Assembly (NCBI GenBank): GCA_004114245.1
Contig: QZWS01000031.1
Location: forward strand, 1-37,645
Direction of reading: 5' to 3'
DNA from: Zoopage sp. CT-All
Lineage: Eukaryota > Zoopagomycota > Zoopagomycetes > Zoopagales > Zoopagaceae
DNA: 37,645 nucleotides
Part shown: piece by piece, positions 9,647 to 19,928 of the stretch
Layout: the number at the start of each line of letters is the position of its first letter
Position numbering within the stretch: the stretch's first letter is position 1
Notes under the pieces: generated by a model
Databases searched by the model: none
What the model saw: only the letters and a program-made list of their open reading frames with translations
Told to the model about the DNA's origin: nothing
Translations under genes and position numbers: made by a program

Positions 9647-11371
9647 ATGGCCACTCCGCTGCTGCCCAAGACGGTGCGCATCCATGACGAGCAGGCGTCC
9701 CCCGCCGTGTCGCCAACAGCCTTCCAGCAGTTCACGCGTATGGACGGCTCGGAGGAGTCGGACGAAGTCGACACCGACGAGGAGGAAATTACCGCCATCG
9801 AGCGCCAGACCCCGCGCGCCGTTCTCGCGTTCGTCGTCGCCGCGCTGCTCTTCACCGTTCTCGTAGTCTCCTCCTCCACGCTCTATGCGATGCGCTATGC
9901 CTCGGGACGGCCGAGGCGGAGCGTGATTCTCATGGTCTCGGACGGTATGGGGCCGGCGTCCGCCACATTTGGCCGCACTGTGCGACAGCTGCGCCTCGGC
10001 CGTCCCGCCATCGATCCATCCCCACTCGACGCGATACTCACCGGAACAGTGCGGACACGATCGTATTCATCGCTTGTCACTGACTCTGCCGCCGGAGGAA
10101 CGGCGTTCTCGTGTGGGATCAAGACCAACAACACCTTTGTTGGCGTTGATCCGCATGCGCGGCCATGTGCGACAGTGCTCGAGGCGGCGCACATAAAAGG
10201 GTACCGCACCGGAATCGTCGCCACATCGCGGGTGACGCACGCCACTCCGGCAGCATTTACCGCGCACGCGGCACACCGAGACTGGGAGGATGACATCGCT
10301 GTTCAACAGATCGGGAACTATTCGCTCGGGAGAGTGGTGGACCTGGTATTTGCCGGAGGCAGGTGCTTTTTCAAGCCCCGGACAGATCATGAGAGTTGTC
10401 GACGAGATGAGCGGGATTTGCTGGCCGAGGCGACCTCGCGGTTCGGCTGGGCGACGATTGCCAGCAACCGCTCATCCTTCGATGCCATCAACACCACTGA
10501 TGGCGCATCTGTCGCCAACATTTTGCCCATCCTCGGCCTGCTGGCTCCCGACCATCTCGCATACGACATTGACCGCGTTCCGTTGCAGGAGCCTTCACTC
10601 GCGGAAATGACCACCAAGGCGCTTCAGCTCCTCGCCATCGCTTCCCGAGACTCGTCCAATGGCTTTTTCCTCCTTGTCGAAGGAAGTCGCATCGATATGG
10701 CCGCGCATTCAAACGACCCCGTTGCACATGCGCAGGATATTGCCGCCTATATGGATGCGGTGGCTGCGGTTGTGGCGTTCGTAGATGCAAATCCTGGTGC
10801 CGTGATGCTGTCGGTCAGTGACCATGAGACCGGAGGGCTAACACTCGGCCGCCAAACCACCACGTTGAAAAACTCGCCTGACTATGTCTGGTACCCGAAT
10901 GTCATCGCCCGTGCCAAAACTTCCGCCGAGATGGCCATTCGCGAAATGGTCAAGAAGGAGACGGCCAGTCCGCGATTGGCAGCCTCCGAGTACATCCCCA
11001 GCATCCTTGCCGAGCATGTTGGGATCACCAACGCTAGCGATTCGGATATACACATGCTTGGCGATAAGTCGCTAAAAGAGTGGCAGCGATTGACATATCT
11101 CGGGGACATGATTGCGAAAAGCGCCGTCGTCGGGTGGACGACACGAGGGCACACGGGTGTCGATATCAATTTGTATGCGCATGGTGCTGGCACCGAAGCG
11201 CTCAGAGGGAATATCGAGAATACGGCGATTGCTGATTTCGTCGCCGCCTATCTTGGGCTCGACCTGCGCCCAACCACCGAGCTGCTGCAGCGGCCAGGCG
11301 CTGTTCATATCCGTCTGGATAAGCCGCCGAAGCGCGATCACAGGTTCCACTATATCCATGACATTGACTAG
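9647..11371 (+). CDS. PHO8: alkaline phosphatase, vacuolar Pho8 type
   Basis: Intronless, 574 residues, similar in length to yeast Pho8 (566). This is a Zn/Mg-dependent phosphomonoesterase; the single N-terminal span (residues about 64-84, AVLAFVVAALLFTVLVVSSS) after an acidic cytosolic tail makes it a type II membrane protein of the vacuole or plasma membrane. Seen motifs: ILMVSDGMGPAS (metal-binding Asp), VTDSAAGGTAFSCG (the nucleophilic Ser in TDSA), VEGSRIDMAAHSND (metal ligands), SVSDHETGG (Asp-His ligands) and TRGHTGVDINLYAHG (last His ligands). The variable C-terminus is short. All key residues I can identify are present. The acidic N-terminal tail (DEVDTDEEE) may carry sorting signals. 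It converges with mitochondrial IF2, 65 bp between stops. Confidence 0.93.
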   Translation: MATPLLPKTVRIHDEQASPAVSPTAFQQFTRMDGSEESDEVDTDEEEITAIERQTPRAVLAFVVAALLFTVLVVSSSTLYAMRYASGRPRRSVILMVSDGMGPASATFGRTVRQLRLGRPAIDPSPLDAILTGTVRTRSYSSLVTDSAAGGTAFSCGIKTNNTFVGVDPHARPCATVLEAAHIKGYRTGIVATSRVTHATPAAFTAHAAHRDWEDDIAVQQIGNYSLGRVVDLVFAGGRCFFKPRTDHESCRRDERDLLAEATSRFGWATIASNRSSFDAINTTDGASVANILPILGLLAPDHLAYDIDRVPLQEPSLAEMTTKALQLLAIASRDSSNGFFLLVEGSRIDMAAHSNDPVAHAQDIAAYMDAVAAVVAFVDANPGAVMLSVSDHETGGLTLGRQTTTLKNSPDYVWYPNVIARAKTSAEMAIREMVKKETASPRLAASEYIPSILAEHVGITNASDSDIHMLGDKSLKEWQRLTYLGDMIAKSAVVGWTTRGHTGVDINLYAHGAGTEALRGNIENTAIADFVAAYLGLDLRPTTELLQRPGAVHIRLDKPPKRDHRFHYIHDID

Positions 11372-11436
11372 GCAACCTCCTCCATTGTCATACACAAATA
11401 TGTATTACATTTGTATATGCAACGTGATGCATTCCT

Positions 11437-14269
11437 CTATAGCGTACGTGGCACGTCCACAATGTTGTAAGCCTGGATTATATCCTCCGGCTGGGCATCC
11501 TGGAAACCGTTGAATATCATGCCGCATTCCATGCCCTTGCCTGCCTCGTCAATATTCTTCTTCACGTGCCGTAGCGATGCCAATGTGCCATCATATACCG
11601 TCTCGCCGTTCCGCATAACTCGGACATTTGCAGCAGCCTTGACCTGTCCGTTGGTGATGCGGCACCCAGCCACGCGTGTCACAACCCCCTGCTTGCCCTT
11701 CATATCAAATAGCTGCAGCACCGACGCCTCGCCCACCACCTTTTGCGCATACTGCTTAGGCAGCAGCTCCACCAGTCGCTGCTTGATATAGTCGATTAGC
11801 TCATAGATGATGCGGTGCGTCGATATCGTGACCAACTTGGCCTTGGCATGTGACATTACCCTTCGGTCTACCTTGACGCTGAACCCTAGCACAATGCCTA
11901 TGTCAGTTAGCAGCTGTCCTAAGCATATATATACAACACCGGTACCTTTAGCAGCACCCGCCATGTCCACGTCCGATTCAGTCACTGGACCAACGCCTGC
12001 ATGTATCGCCTTGAACCGCACCTCCTCGTTTGGAAGGCCCTCAAGGGCACTTAATACCGCCTCCACGCTTCCATCGACGTCACCTAGGCATCGTTAGGAT
12101 GAAAATGGGTGGACAGGCATGCTACATTTCAAAACAACGGCGAGCTCGGGTGTGCTGACAACAGGTGTCGGCTGGTCAGGTGGCACTTCCATCACCGCTT
12201 GCGAGGCCTTACGATCCTTGGCATCACGCTTGCTTGCAAGGTATTCCATCCTAGACAATCGCCGCTGCTCGTTAATCGCCTCGAGTGCTTTAAGACCCTT
12301 GTCTCGCTCAAGCCGCAGCGTGCGATTCTGGACTACTTGCTTTGCTTGTGTTTCGCCAGCGGGGGCTTGCAGGACTTCGTCACCAGCCGAAGGGATCTCC
12401 CTCCAGCCGGTCACTTTGACGGGAGTGCCAGGCGACGCGAATGCTACAGCGGCGCCAGTGTCGTCAACCATGCCGCGCACCTTGCACATCGAGGTACCAG
12501 CGACGATGACATCCCCCAGCCTGAGTGTCCCGAGCTTGACAATGACTGTTGCTGTGATGCTTATACGTGACAGTCGAGTCTCGGGTTGTAAAAGAAGGAA
12601 GCAAAATACCCTTGGCCTCTGTCGACGTGCGACTCGATTACGTATCCTTCGACTGGCCCCGATGCGTCGCTGCGAATTTCCATCGTTTCGGCAAGAGTTA
12701 CCAGGCTCTCCTGCAACTCGGCAAGGCCTAATCCCTGTAAATTGTTAAAATGGTATGGAAAGCCAATGACCGAGCGCGCACCGTCAATGCAGACACTTTC
12801 ACGGATTGGGTTTCCCCGCCAAGGTCTTCTAGCTCGACCCCATGACGCACCAAGCCCATCTTTACCTTTTCCTATAGAAACGTCAGTAACCGTGAGCGGA
12901 CGACGGCGACCCACCAAATCAATGTTTGACTTGTCGCATTTATTGATCGCAACGACAATCGGAACTGTCAACCATGGGTATTGCAATGCATCTCAGACAA
13001 GCGATACCTTGGGCAGCCAAAGCATGGTTGATCGCTTCAACGGTCTGAGGCATTACACCGTCGTCTGCTGCCACGACCAGCACGACAATATCCGTCACTT
13101 TGGCACCGCGAGCACGCATGGCTGAAAATGCGGCATGCCCGGGAGTATCAAGGAACGTGATTCTCTCGCCAGATGTCAATTGGACTAGATCGACGAATAT
13201 CAGCACTAATGCAATGACTTGGTAATGGTGCAGTACCAGAAAATGCACCAATGTGCTGGGTAATTCCGCCGGCTTCTCCTGCAGCAACTGAAGTTTTGCG
13301 CAGCGCGTCAAGAAGCGACGTCTTTCCGTGATCAACGTGACCCATGACGGCAACAATAGGTGGCCGAGGCGACGCATCCTTCGTATCTGCAGGCTGGGAC
13401 CTATTGAATCACGTAGGCGGGGTTAATGGCAAAATAATTGCAGTACCGAGGAAACAGATCGAATGCTGCGGCGCTGTTGATGACGGGATTTCTGTCCAGC
13501 GCTAGAACAGCGAGCGACGCATCGTCCGCTGAAAGCACTATCCAAGACATCCAGCGAATGGTGTGAGACTAAAGGCATCGTACAATGATCTCGCGAGGTA
13601 TGACTAAGACCTGATGCGTTCATTTTTTGCACCAATTCCCCTAAATAGAATATAAGAGCAATCCGTGACCATGCTCGAGGACCCACGGAACGGAACGTTC
13701 ACAAGTCGCGCAAGATTGCCGATGGATATAACTTGCGGAATATAGACATCCTTCATAGAATCCTCCTGCAATCGTGCTGTCTGCCTTGCAGGTTTGTTTC
13801 TCTTCGGCTTCTTCCGTATATCGTCATCCAGAGGCGCAAGCATATCATCGTCGTCGTCCAATCTCCGTGGCCGTGATTTTCGCATTTGAGGAGACTGCTC
13901 GATTCCACCGACAAAGGATTTGGTTGGGCGTCTTGACATGTTAATGTCGATATCATCAAAGCCGTCCGTCACGAAGTTCAGATCCGCCGCCAAGTTCGCA
14001 TTTGCGTGACCCATAGGTTGTAAAGCACCCGAGAATTCTGGAAAATGGGAACGCGAACGCCGCGAGCCGTCTCTCCCGCGGCGATCTTGCTGAGGCTGAT
14101 GAGATTGTCGTCGGGCGACATCAACATCAGGCATACGGCTCACATCACTGTCGTTCATCCAGCCCCTGGCAGACCGCTGTGCCTGTCGGATAGACGAATA
14201 CAGCACGCATCGAATCGCGGGATTGGCGATAAGGGCATGCCTGCGCGACGGGACCATGACGCGCAGCAT
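11437..14269 (-). CDS. IFM1: mitochondrial translation initiation factor IF-2
   Basis: Eleven exons: 14269-13687, 13640-13584, 13537-13447, 13400-13237, 13184-13008, 12964-12915, 12871-12782, 12734-12610, 12559-12126, 12083-11946, 11897-11437; 789 residues with consistent phases. IF-2 is a GTPase that brings initiator tRNA to the mitochondrial small ribosomal subunit. The Arg-rich, acid-poor N-terminus ([16 protein letters not shown]) is a typical import presequence. After a low-complexity linker come the IF2 N-terminal domain ([17 protein letters not shown] through [11 protein letters not shown]), then G1 [15 protein letters not shown], switch [13 protein letters not shown]3 [18 protein letters not shown]4 INKCDK and G5-region VKVSAL. 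Domain II has [11 protein letters not shown] and [11 protein letters not shown]; domain III/IV has [16 protein letters not shown] and [14 protein letters not shown]. The 48-nt intron 10 (11898-11945) is in frame and stop-free. Confidence 0.92.
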
Positions 14270-14312
14270 CGTGTCGCAAGACAGTCAAGCCTTTGCTCAG
14301 CCATCCCCGCAC

Positions 14313-14807
14313 ATGGAGCATCTCGGCACGTACGACGGCAAAAGCGTCGTCCAATCAGAACTGATCGAGCAGGAATGGGCCAACAAGGCGTTCCACCACG
14401 CCGAGGTGTACGCGGATCTCCTCGCTTCGTTCTCGGACCACTCGCAGCTTCGCCTCTCCAAGCATGACGATCGATTGCATGACCGGTTCCTGGAATTGTT
14501 CCCCGAGATCGATGTGGCGATGATTAATGAAGAGCGTGATTTCAAGAGTGCCGAGGCGAAGGAAAAGTGGAGGAAGTTTATTGCAGAGTTCGAGGACGTT
14601 GCTGATTTCAATTTTGGCACGTTGCTCAGGGCGGATCCTGCCGGCGAATATCTCCCCGACAACACGATATTTGGTATATGCTCGATATTTGATGCAAAGG
14701 GCTATTCGACTGATATTGTTGATGCAGTGGTGCGAGTGCAGTTTTTGTGTGTTGAGGCGGTCAGGAACAGGCGCGGTTTAAATCAGGTACACTACAAGAG
14801 AAAGTAA
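14313..14807 (+). CDS. PBDC1/Ypl225w family protein
   Basis: Two exons, 14313-14673 and 14728-14807, joined in phase 1; 146 residues. Family blocks: EWANKAFHHAEVYADLL, LRLSKHDD, LFPEIDV, EAKEKWRKFIAEFE, DFNFGTLLRADP, NTIFVVRVQFLCVEAVRNRRG. Relatives were named for a supposed polysaccharide-biosynthesis domain; the yeast member has been described as a chaperone helping newly made eEF1A fold, so a cytosolic, ribosome-associated role is likely. The start could be 14313, 14256 or 14223; I prefer 14313 because the others overlap the first exon of the divergent IF-2 gene. The 54-nt intron (14674-14727) is a multiple of three without a stop, so retention would insert 18 residues before the conserved VRVQF strand. 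Confidence 0.85.
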   Translation: MEHLGTYDGKSVVQSELIEQEWANKAFHHAEVYADLLASFSDHSQLRLSKHDDRLHDRFLELFPEIDVAMINEERDFKSAEAKEKWRKFIAEFEDVADFNFGTLLRADPAGEYLPDNTIFGICSIFDAKGYSTDIVDAVVRVQFLCVEAVRNRRGLNQVHYKRK

Positions 14808-15022
14808 TGAATGCTTTTCACGTTGTATGTTGTGCGGTTGAGGGTTGGTGGTTGGGGGGTCGACACAGCAGACTGGGGAAATTTTCATGCCCATCGCCAA
14901 CATGTCCGTGACACTCCTCAACAGCATATTCACAGGCTTGGAAAACTACTAATCATGCCTCCTGGCAACCAAATACCTACACCGTGGCAGTGGCAGTGGA
15001 AACAAATGCACAATGGAGACAC

Positions 15023-15701
15023 TTAAAATGTGCATTGAAGATGATCTGAGTGTGATGATAATTGCCATGGCAAAATAAACCCTAACCTAAACCAGGTCTT
15101 GGTCTTGGGAAGGACAAGCGTCTGTTCAAAGCTAACCAACTGAGCGCGAAATCCGAGATTGGGACTATCAGTATAAAGTAAGTGGCACGTTGACAAATAG
15201 CCACGTCAAACCAGATAACAGACCGCATTGACCTGCACAGTACAAAGCTTTTATCGAATGTGAACTGTTCCTTACGCATGATATATGATATTACAAGCGA
15301 TGCACTTCGAGATATGCCAAGCATACTATAACAAAATGGAGTCAAGCATGTCATCAGCTCCAAATGTACCAATGGACGAGAATCTTGCCATTGGCTGCCA
15401 AAGCACCATCGATAAACTCGTGAGCAAGTGGAAGATGCTGAAGCAAATCCTTCTCCGATTTGTCGACTAGCGCAGCCACGTGGTATCTAAACTCCTACTC
15501 AAGTCCGCATATGAGCGGCAGGAGCGCTTGGGAAGCAAGTACCTTGGGAAAAATAGGTGATGCCTGTGCCGCAGCAACAAGGATATGAGTGATGCCGCGG
15601 GATCGGAGCAGGGACAAATCCCGGGCTGCCTTGTATGATCCGACAAACACGCCTGGAACTATCTCGTCCATCTCCTGGTACATGACGATTACACGGGCCA
15701 C
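15023..15701 (-). CDS. small dual-specificity protein phosphatase
   Basis: Four exons: 15701-15543, 15494-15370, 15325-15212, 15164-15023; 179 residues. The introns are 48, 44 and 47 nt; the last uses donor GTTTGA, chosen because it restores SMRSVICPNLGF, the conserved helix and Pro-Asn turn after the active site. Dual-specificity phosphatases hydrolyse phospho-Tyr and phospho-Ser/Thr through a Cys thiolate. Seen: IVPGVFVGSYKAARD, ILVAAAQ, a general-acid Asp in ALVDKSEKDLLQHL, and the signature HCMLGISRS, complete with catalytic Cys and Arg. There is no extra domain, unlike Yvh1/DUSP12, which adds a zinc-binding tail. The start could also be the Met at 15683 or 15671. The last exon runs past the domain by about 30 residues. 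Confidence 0.85.
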
Positions 15702-15839
15702 AACCGGCGTGTAGAGGGGAGGCTGGGAATATTGGAGAGATAAATTCGCGAATTGAAGAGAGCGAAACCAGGATCACAACTACTTGGGCAGCTGGGAATG
15801 CCGGGAACTGCCAGTCACATTCTACAAATCGACAGCCTA

Positions 15840-17521
15840 ATGCGTCTAACGCAATCCCCGACACTTTTTTGTCTTCTCGCTGCCGCCCAGGCCGCGGCCA
15901 TCGACAGCCGCTCGCAGTTTTACGAGGATCTTCTTGGCCACCCGCAGTTTGAAATCGCGTTCGACCGGCGTGTGGTGTCGGAAGACCAGCTCATCGCTGT
16001 ATCAGCCATAGAGCCGCCCGCGGACCATCCTGAAAGCGTGCGATCGATGCAGCCTATCACACCAGCTTGTGTACTGACCATAGGACGCCTAGGTGGTGAG
16101 ATGGCAGGCGAACGAGGATGTGATCAAGAGTCTCGTTGCAACCGGCGTAAACGACGATCAGATCGTGATGCAGACCAAAGGACGGAAATATGTATGCTTG
16201 ATTCCCAGGGATTCGCCGATAGATGGTTCGATGGAGACTGGGACTGGAATGTCGGATGCAGAGGCAAAGGACGAGTTGAGAAGAGCGCTGGAACTGCTTG
16301 CGCCCATGAAGAAGAAGTGCATATTCCTGGTATGTCGTTGACCTTTTCATTCGTTCACTGAATATAATGTTTCAGAGAGATGGTTGGTGGACGTACGAGT
16401 ACTGCCACGGATCCCATGCTCGTCAGTTCCACATCCCAAGCACGCCCGGCGTGGCCATGTCATGGGAATACTACCTCGGCCGGGCTAACCCAGACGCAAC
16501 GCTAATAAACCCGCTCTCTGCTTCAAGCCAAGATCTCGACATCATGAAGCAAACAGCACATCCCGAGGACATGCTTGCGACCGAAAGGACCGTCCCTGGT
16601 CGCGATCCTTTTCGTGGCATGCGACGGTTCGTGCAACTCAGTTGGGGCGCTGGTACCCTCTGCGATTTGACCAATCGCCCGCGCCGGCTTGAGGTGGAGC
16701 TACGGTGTTCGCCTGTCGGCGAGGAGAAGATCGATCATGTGCGGGAGGTCGGGACGTGCCGGTACAAGATGACAATTCAGACGTTCAGGTTGTGCGCGGA
16801 TCCGAGGTTTAGTGGGGAGGCGTTTCAGAAGCCGGGCAGAGTACGGTGCCACCCTGTTGTGAGCGCAGCCGAGTACTCCAAGGCGAAAGACGAGGCCGAG
16901 GCCAGGGCCAGCATGCCAACGACTGATATACAGCCAGCTGGGTCATTGGAAGGTTCGCCTGATGTCATCGTCGCTGCGCCCGATCCCCGCGATGATCCAG
17001 CCAAGGTCGCGGACCTCGAAGCAGAATTGCAAAAGCTCAGCAAGAATCCAGCCACTAAGGACCCAGAGAAGGATGCCAAGTCGGCGGACGCAGAGCAGCC
17101 TGCTAAAAAGGACAAGATTTCGACAGCTGCCGATATGATGAAAGTGCTCGCAGACCGGGTCACAAAGTTCGCCGAAACTATTGGAATCGCTCCCGATGCC
17201 TTGCCTGGCGGCACTGCTGAAAACCTTGCCGATCTGATCATGAACCCAGTGGAAGTTTTGTATGTCGACGAGCATGGTAATGTCATCAAGCCGGCAACGA
17301 CAAAAGCAACCTCCGATCCGTCCGAACCTGAACGCAAAAGGGAAGCCTCCAAGCGCAAGCGCGAGGCTGTTCGTGACGACGGCTCGTCGCCAACGAACGC
17401 CGAAATACTCCAAGAAAGGCAGCAGCGATTGCAGGAGGCGATGGAGGCCATATTTGGAGCCAGACCCAAGAAGGATGATGACAAGGAGAAGAAAGAAAAG
17501 ACGCATCATGATGAATTGTAA
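15840..17521 (+). CDS. YOS9: OS-9/Yos9 ER quality-control lectin
   Basis: Three exons: 15840-16037, 16093-16329, 16376-17521; 526 residues. The intron donors are GTGCGA and GTATGT. OS-9/Yos9 reads trimmed N-glycans on misfolded glycoproteins in the ER lumen and hands them to the Hrd1 ubiquitin ligase. It has a signal peptide (MRLTQSPTLFCLLAAAQAAA), then the MRH lectin domain from YVCLIP: GWWTYEYCHG with the Trp pair and sugar-contacting residues, YLGRANPD, CDLTNRPRRLEVELRC, and CRYKMTIQTFRLC, giving the paired Cys pattern. The C-terminal 200 residues are charged and Lys/Glu-rich. The protein ends HDEL, an ER-retrieval signal as in yeast Yos9 but not in animal OS-9. The stop lies only 12 bp from that of the convergent NAD synthetase gene. 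Confidence 0.92.
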
Positions 17522-17533
17522 AGCATTGGCCGT

Positions 17534-19894
17534 TTATTTGCCATTATCTTCGACTGCCCTGTTCGCCATGTGCACTTCAAGGAGCTTGTCGATTTCGCCA
17601 AACTGCCAAGACCAATTGAATGGGTATAGAAAGGGTCGCAAGTCGAACCTATTGTCGTCGGGACTGTAGTTCTCGGCATGGTATGACGGCGTCAGTGTCG
17701 TCATTTTGTGTCTGTTGATCGCGTAGTGCCTGAAGAAGCGTTTTACTTTAACTGCCACCTACTTGGCATATTAGCAGGAGTGCCTTTCTGAGGTGACCAC
17801 CTCTTGTGGCGAAAATGTCTCGTTCCAGTCTCGCACCAGGCGGGTAAACATCGACAGTGGCCCCATCAGGCCAACCTTGCGCATTCGACCAAATACGGAA
17901 AGCTCAGCGTACGACATTCCCATTTCAATCTCGTCAGATTGCACTGTAGAGCCCTGGGACAACGGGACAAGCTCGGCGGATGGCGTGGCGTCGAGAAAGC
18001 TAGGGCATTGCCAAGTCTGTATCAAAGCCAGGCAGTGGAACGGGGCACTACCTTGTCAGCAAGGGCAGATCAAATGCTGTTGCAGCATATGCAATAAAGG
18101 TCCTGAGATCCGTCTTGCTGATCGATCCGATCGGATTCAAATCCGCGCTAGAGCAATCGTACTTTGTAAAGTATCCGCGAAGTCTACCATGTCAATTCAG
18201 AATGTTGATCACGCCGGTTGGTCGGCAGCATTACGATTCATCAACGTTGGCACTAGCAAGCACGAGGAGGCCGCCATCGCATGTTCCTCGGGCCCAGGGA
18301 AGGAGCTGGGCGAACATGTAGCCGAGCACCATGCGCGATCGGGCCTGAATATTTTGCAAAGCAAGATTTTCGCGATCCGATCCACCATTGGCAGCGAACC
18401 GTGGTGGCTTGCCTGTGACAAAGGAGAAGACCGTTTGAATGGATGAGACGACGATGTCCATATTTAGATCGATGTGGTAGCTGTTCAAGAGGTGAGATGA
18501 GGCAGTTGTCAAGCAAGTCGTAATGCCCACCTTCCAATCGCATTGGCGAGAACCCTGGCACGCTCGCGCGTTTCTTGGCTTGAATGCTGCGTTCCCATAT
18601 AGCAGGTATGGAACAATCGGCCGCAGAGCTCGCGAGGATCAATGGGACAATACTCTGGTGTATCATGCCCAGCAACTCTCCGCACATCAGCTATAACGGT
18701 CTCATCACCCGCTTCTACTGCCTGAACGACAAGTCGACACATGGAATAGACGATGAGCGCCGTGGCACAGCTATCAATGCCGCCACTGAGCGGGAGAAAG
18801 AACCCCGACATCCCTGATCGACGCAGATAGTCCCAAAGCCAGCAGGCAGGACCGAGGCTGATTTCCTCTTGAACAGAATGGAATCGAGCGGCGGTGGGAG
18901 CAGTTGGGCCAGGTGTGGACAGGGTTTGCGTGGGCTGAGTCAGGGCGAAATCAACGTGCACGCGGGGGTAGCCGTCGTTGTTGGCTACCACATGCATGCG
19001 CTGCGCCTGTAGTCCCCGGGACACGGATCGCGCACGATAGGCTCTGACGTCGTCCAGATCCACATGTGCGATGATCACCTCCACGTCACCACCGATGCGG
19101 AACTGCTCGCCCGCAGCAAGGATTGCCCCGTTAGCAAGAATCAATGGTGCAGCATCATAGTACAGCCGATCCCCATCACATCCACGCTGATTGGCGTAGA
19201 GATAGACACCGCCGCATTTGAGCGTTGCCTCTTGAATGAGCGCAACTCGACGATGAAGCTTGCGCAGCTCGTGGTGGCTCGCCGACGCGTTCAAAAAGAC
19301 CTCAACACCGTCCAGTGCCATGGCAATGTGCGGCGCCTGGGCGGTGAACAGCTCCTCGCACATTTCGATGCCAATAACGGTGTCCTGCAGCGCAAGCACC
19401 GCGTCGCCAAACACCACCGTTTCGGTCTGCCCAAACGCCTTTAGTGTGTCAAACACCATGCGCGGGAGCACGAATGGCTCGCAGTGGCGCGGATTCATCC
19501 ACGGCGTAAAGTAGCGATGCTCATAGTAGTTTCCGTCAGCGGCAAGATGCATCTTGGGTCGGATGAGGTAGATGCGGCCATCGAGAGCAAGCACGCGGCA
19601 GTTGTAGCGCACGGAGCGATGTACAGCCGGCATGCCAATGTCGAGCATGATGCCGTGCGTGCGTGGGTCGGACAGAAGCGCGACGAGGACCTGCCAGGCA
19701 TGCAGGAGCGTGTCCGCCTCGAGGAAGTGGTCCGAACAGCCAAACCCTGTGATTTCTAGCTCGGGGCCGCTGCGGAGCCGCGCGCCACGCGACTTGGCCT
19801 CGAGGATGCTGGCAAGGATGCGCTCGCGATTGCCAGTAAAGTCCAGCGCGTGCTGGTTGAGCGTGCACGTGGCAACGGTGGAGAGATGGCTCAT
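17534..19894 (-). CDS. QNS1: glutamine-dependent NAD synthetase
   Basis: Five exons: 19894-18531, 18480-18235, 18183-18052, 17999-17801, 17758-17534; 721 residues (yeast Qns1 714). Two-domain enzyme that amidates deamido-NAD to NAD with ammonia channelled from glutamine, using ATP. The N-terminal nitrilase-type glutaminase shows the triad as E45 ([11 protein letters not shown]), K114 (IRPKMHL) and C179 (IEMCEELF). The synthetase domain has the PP-loop SGGIDS at 370-375, then [45 protein letters not shown] and the tail [20 protein letters not shown] with [12 protein letters not shown]. All are intact. The introns are 50, 51, 52 and 42 nt. It shares a 34-bp divergent spacer with SEC10. Confidence 0.95.
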
Positions 19895-19928
19895 GTGCTT
19901 GGTTGGTCACGTGAGGACGCACACCTGA
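19895..19928. promoter_or_regulatory. 34-bp divergent promoter QNS1/SEC10 with CACGTG
   Basis: The shortest spacer between outward-facing starts in the window. It contains the palindrome CACGTG at 19908-19913 in its centre, the core of E-box sites bound by fungal bHLH factors such as Cbf1 or Pho4. That this site drives both genes is inference. Confidence 0.45.

Noticed and set aside
15079-15095. Telomere-like CCCTAACC run (aaaccctaacctaaacc)
   Set aside because: It lies inside the last exon of the phosphatase gene, is only about two units long and is not repeated elsewhere.
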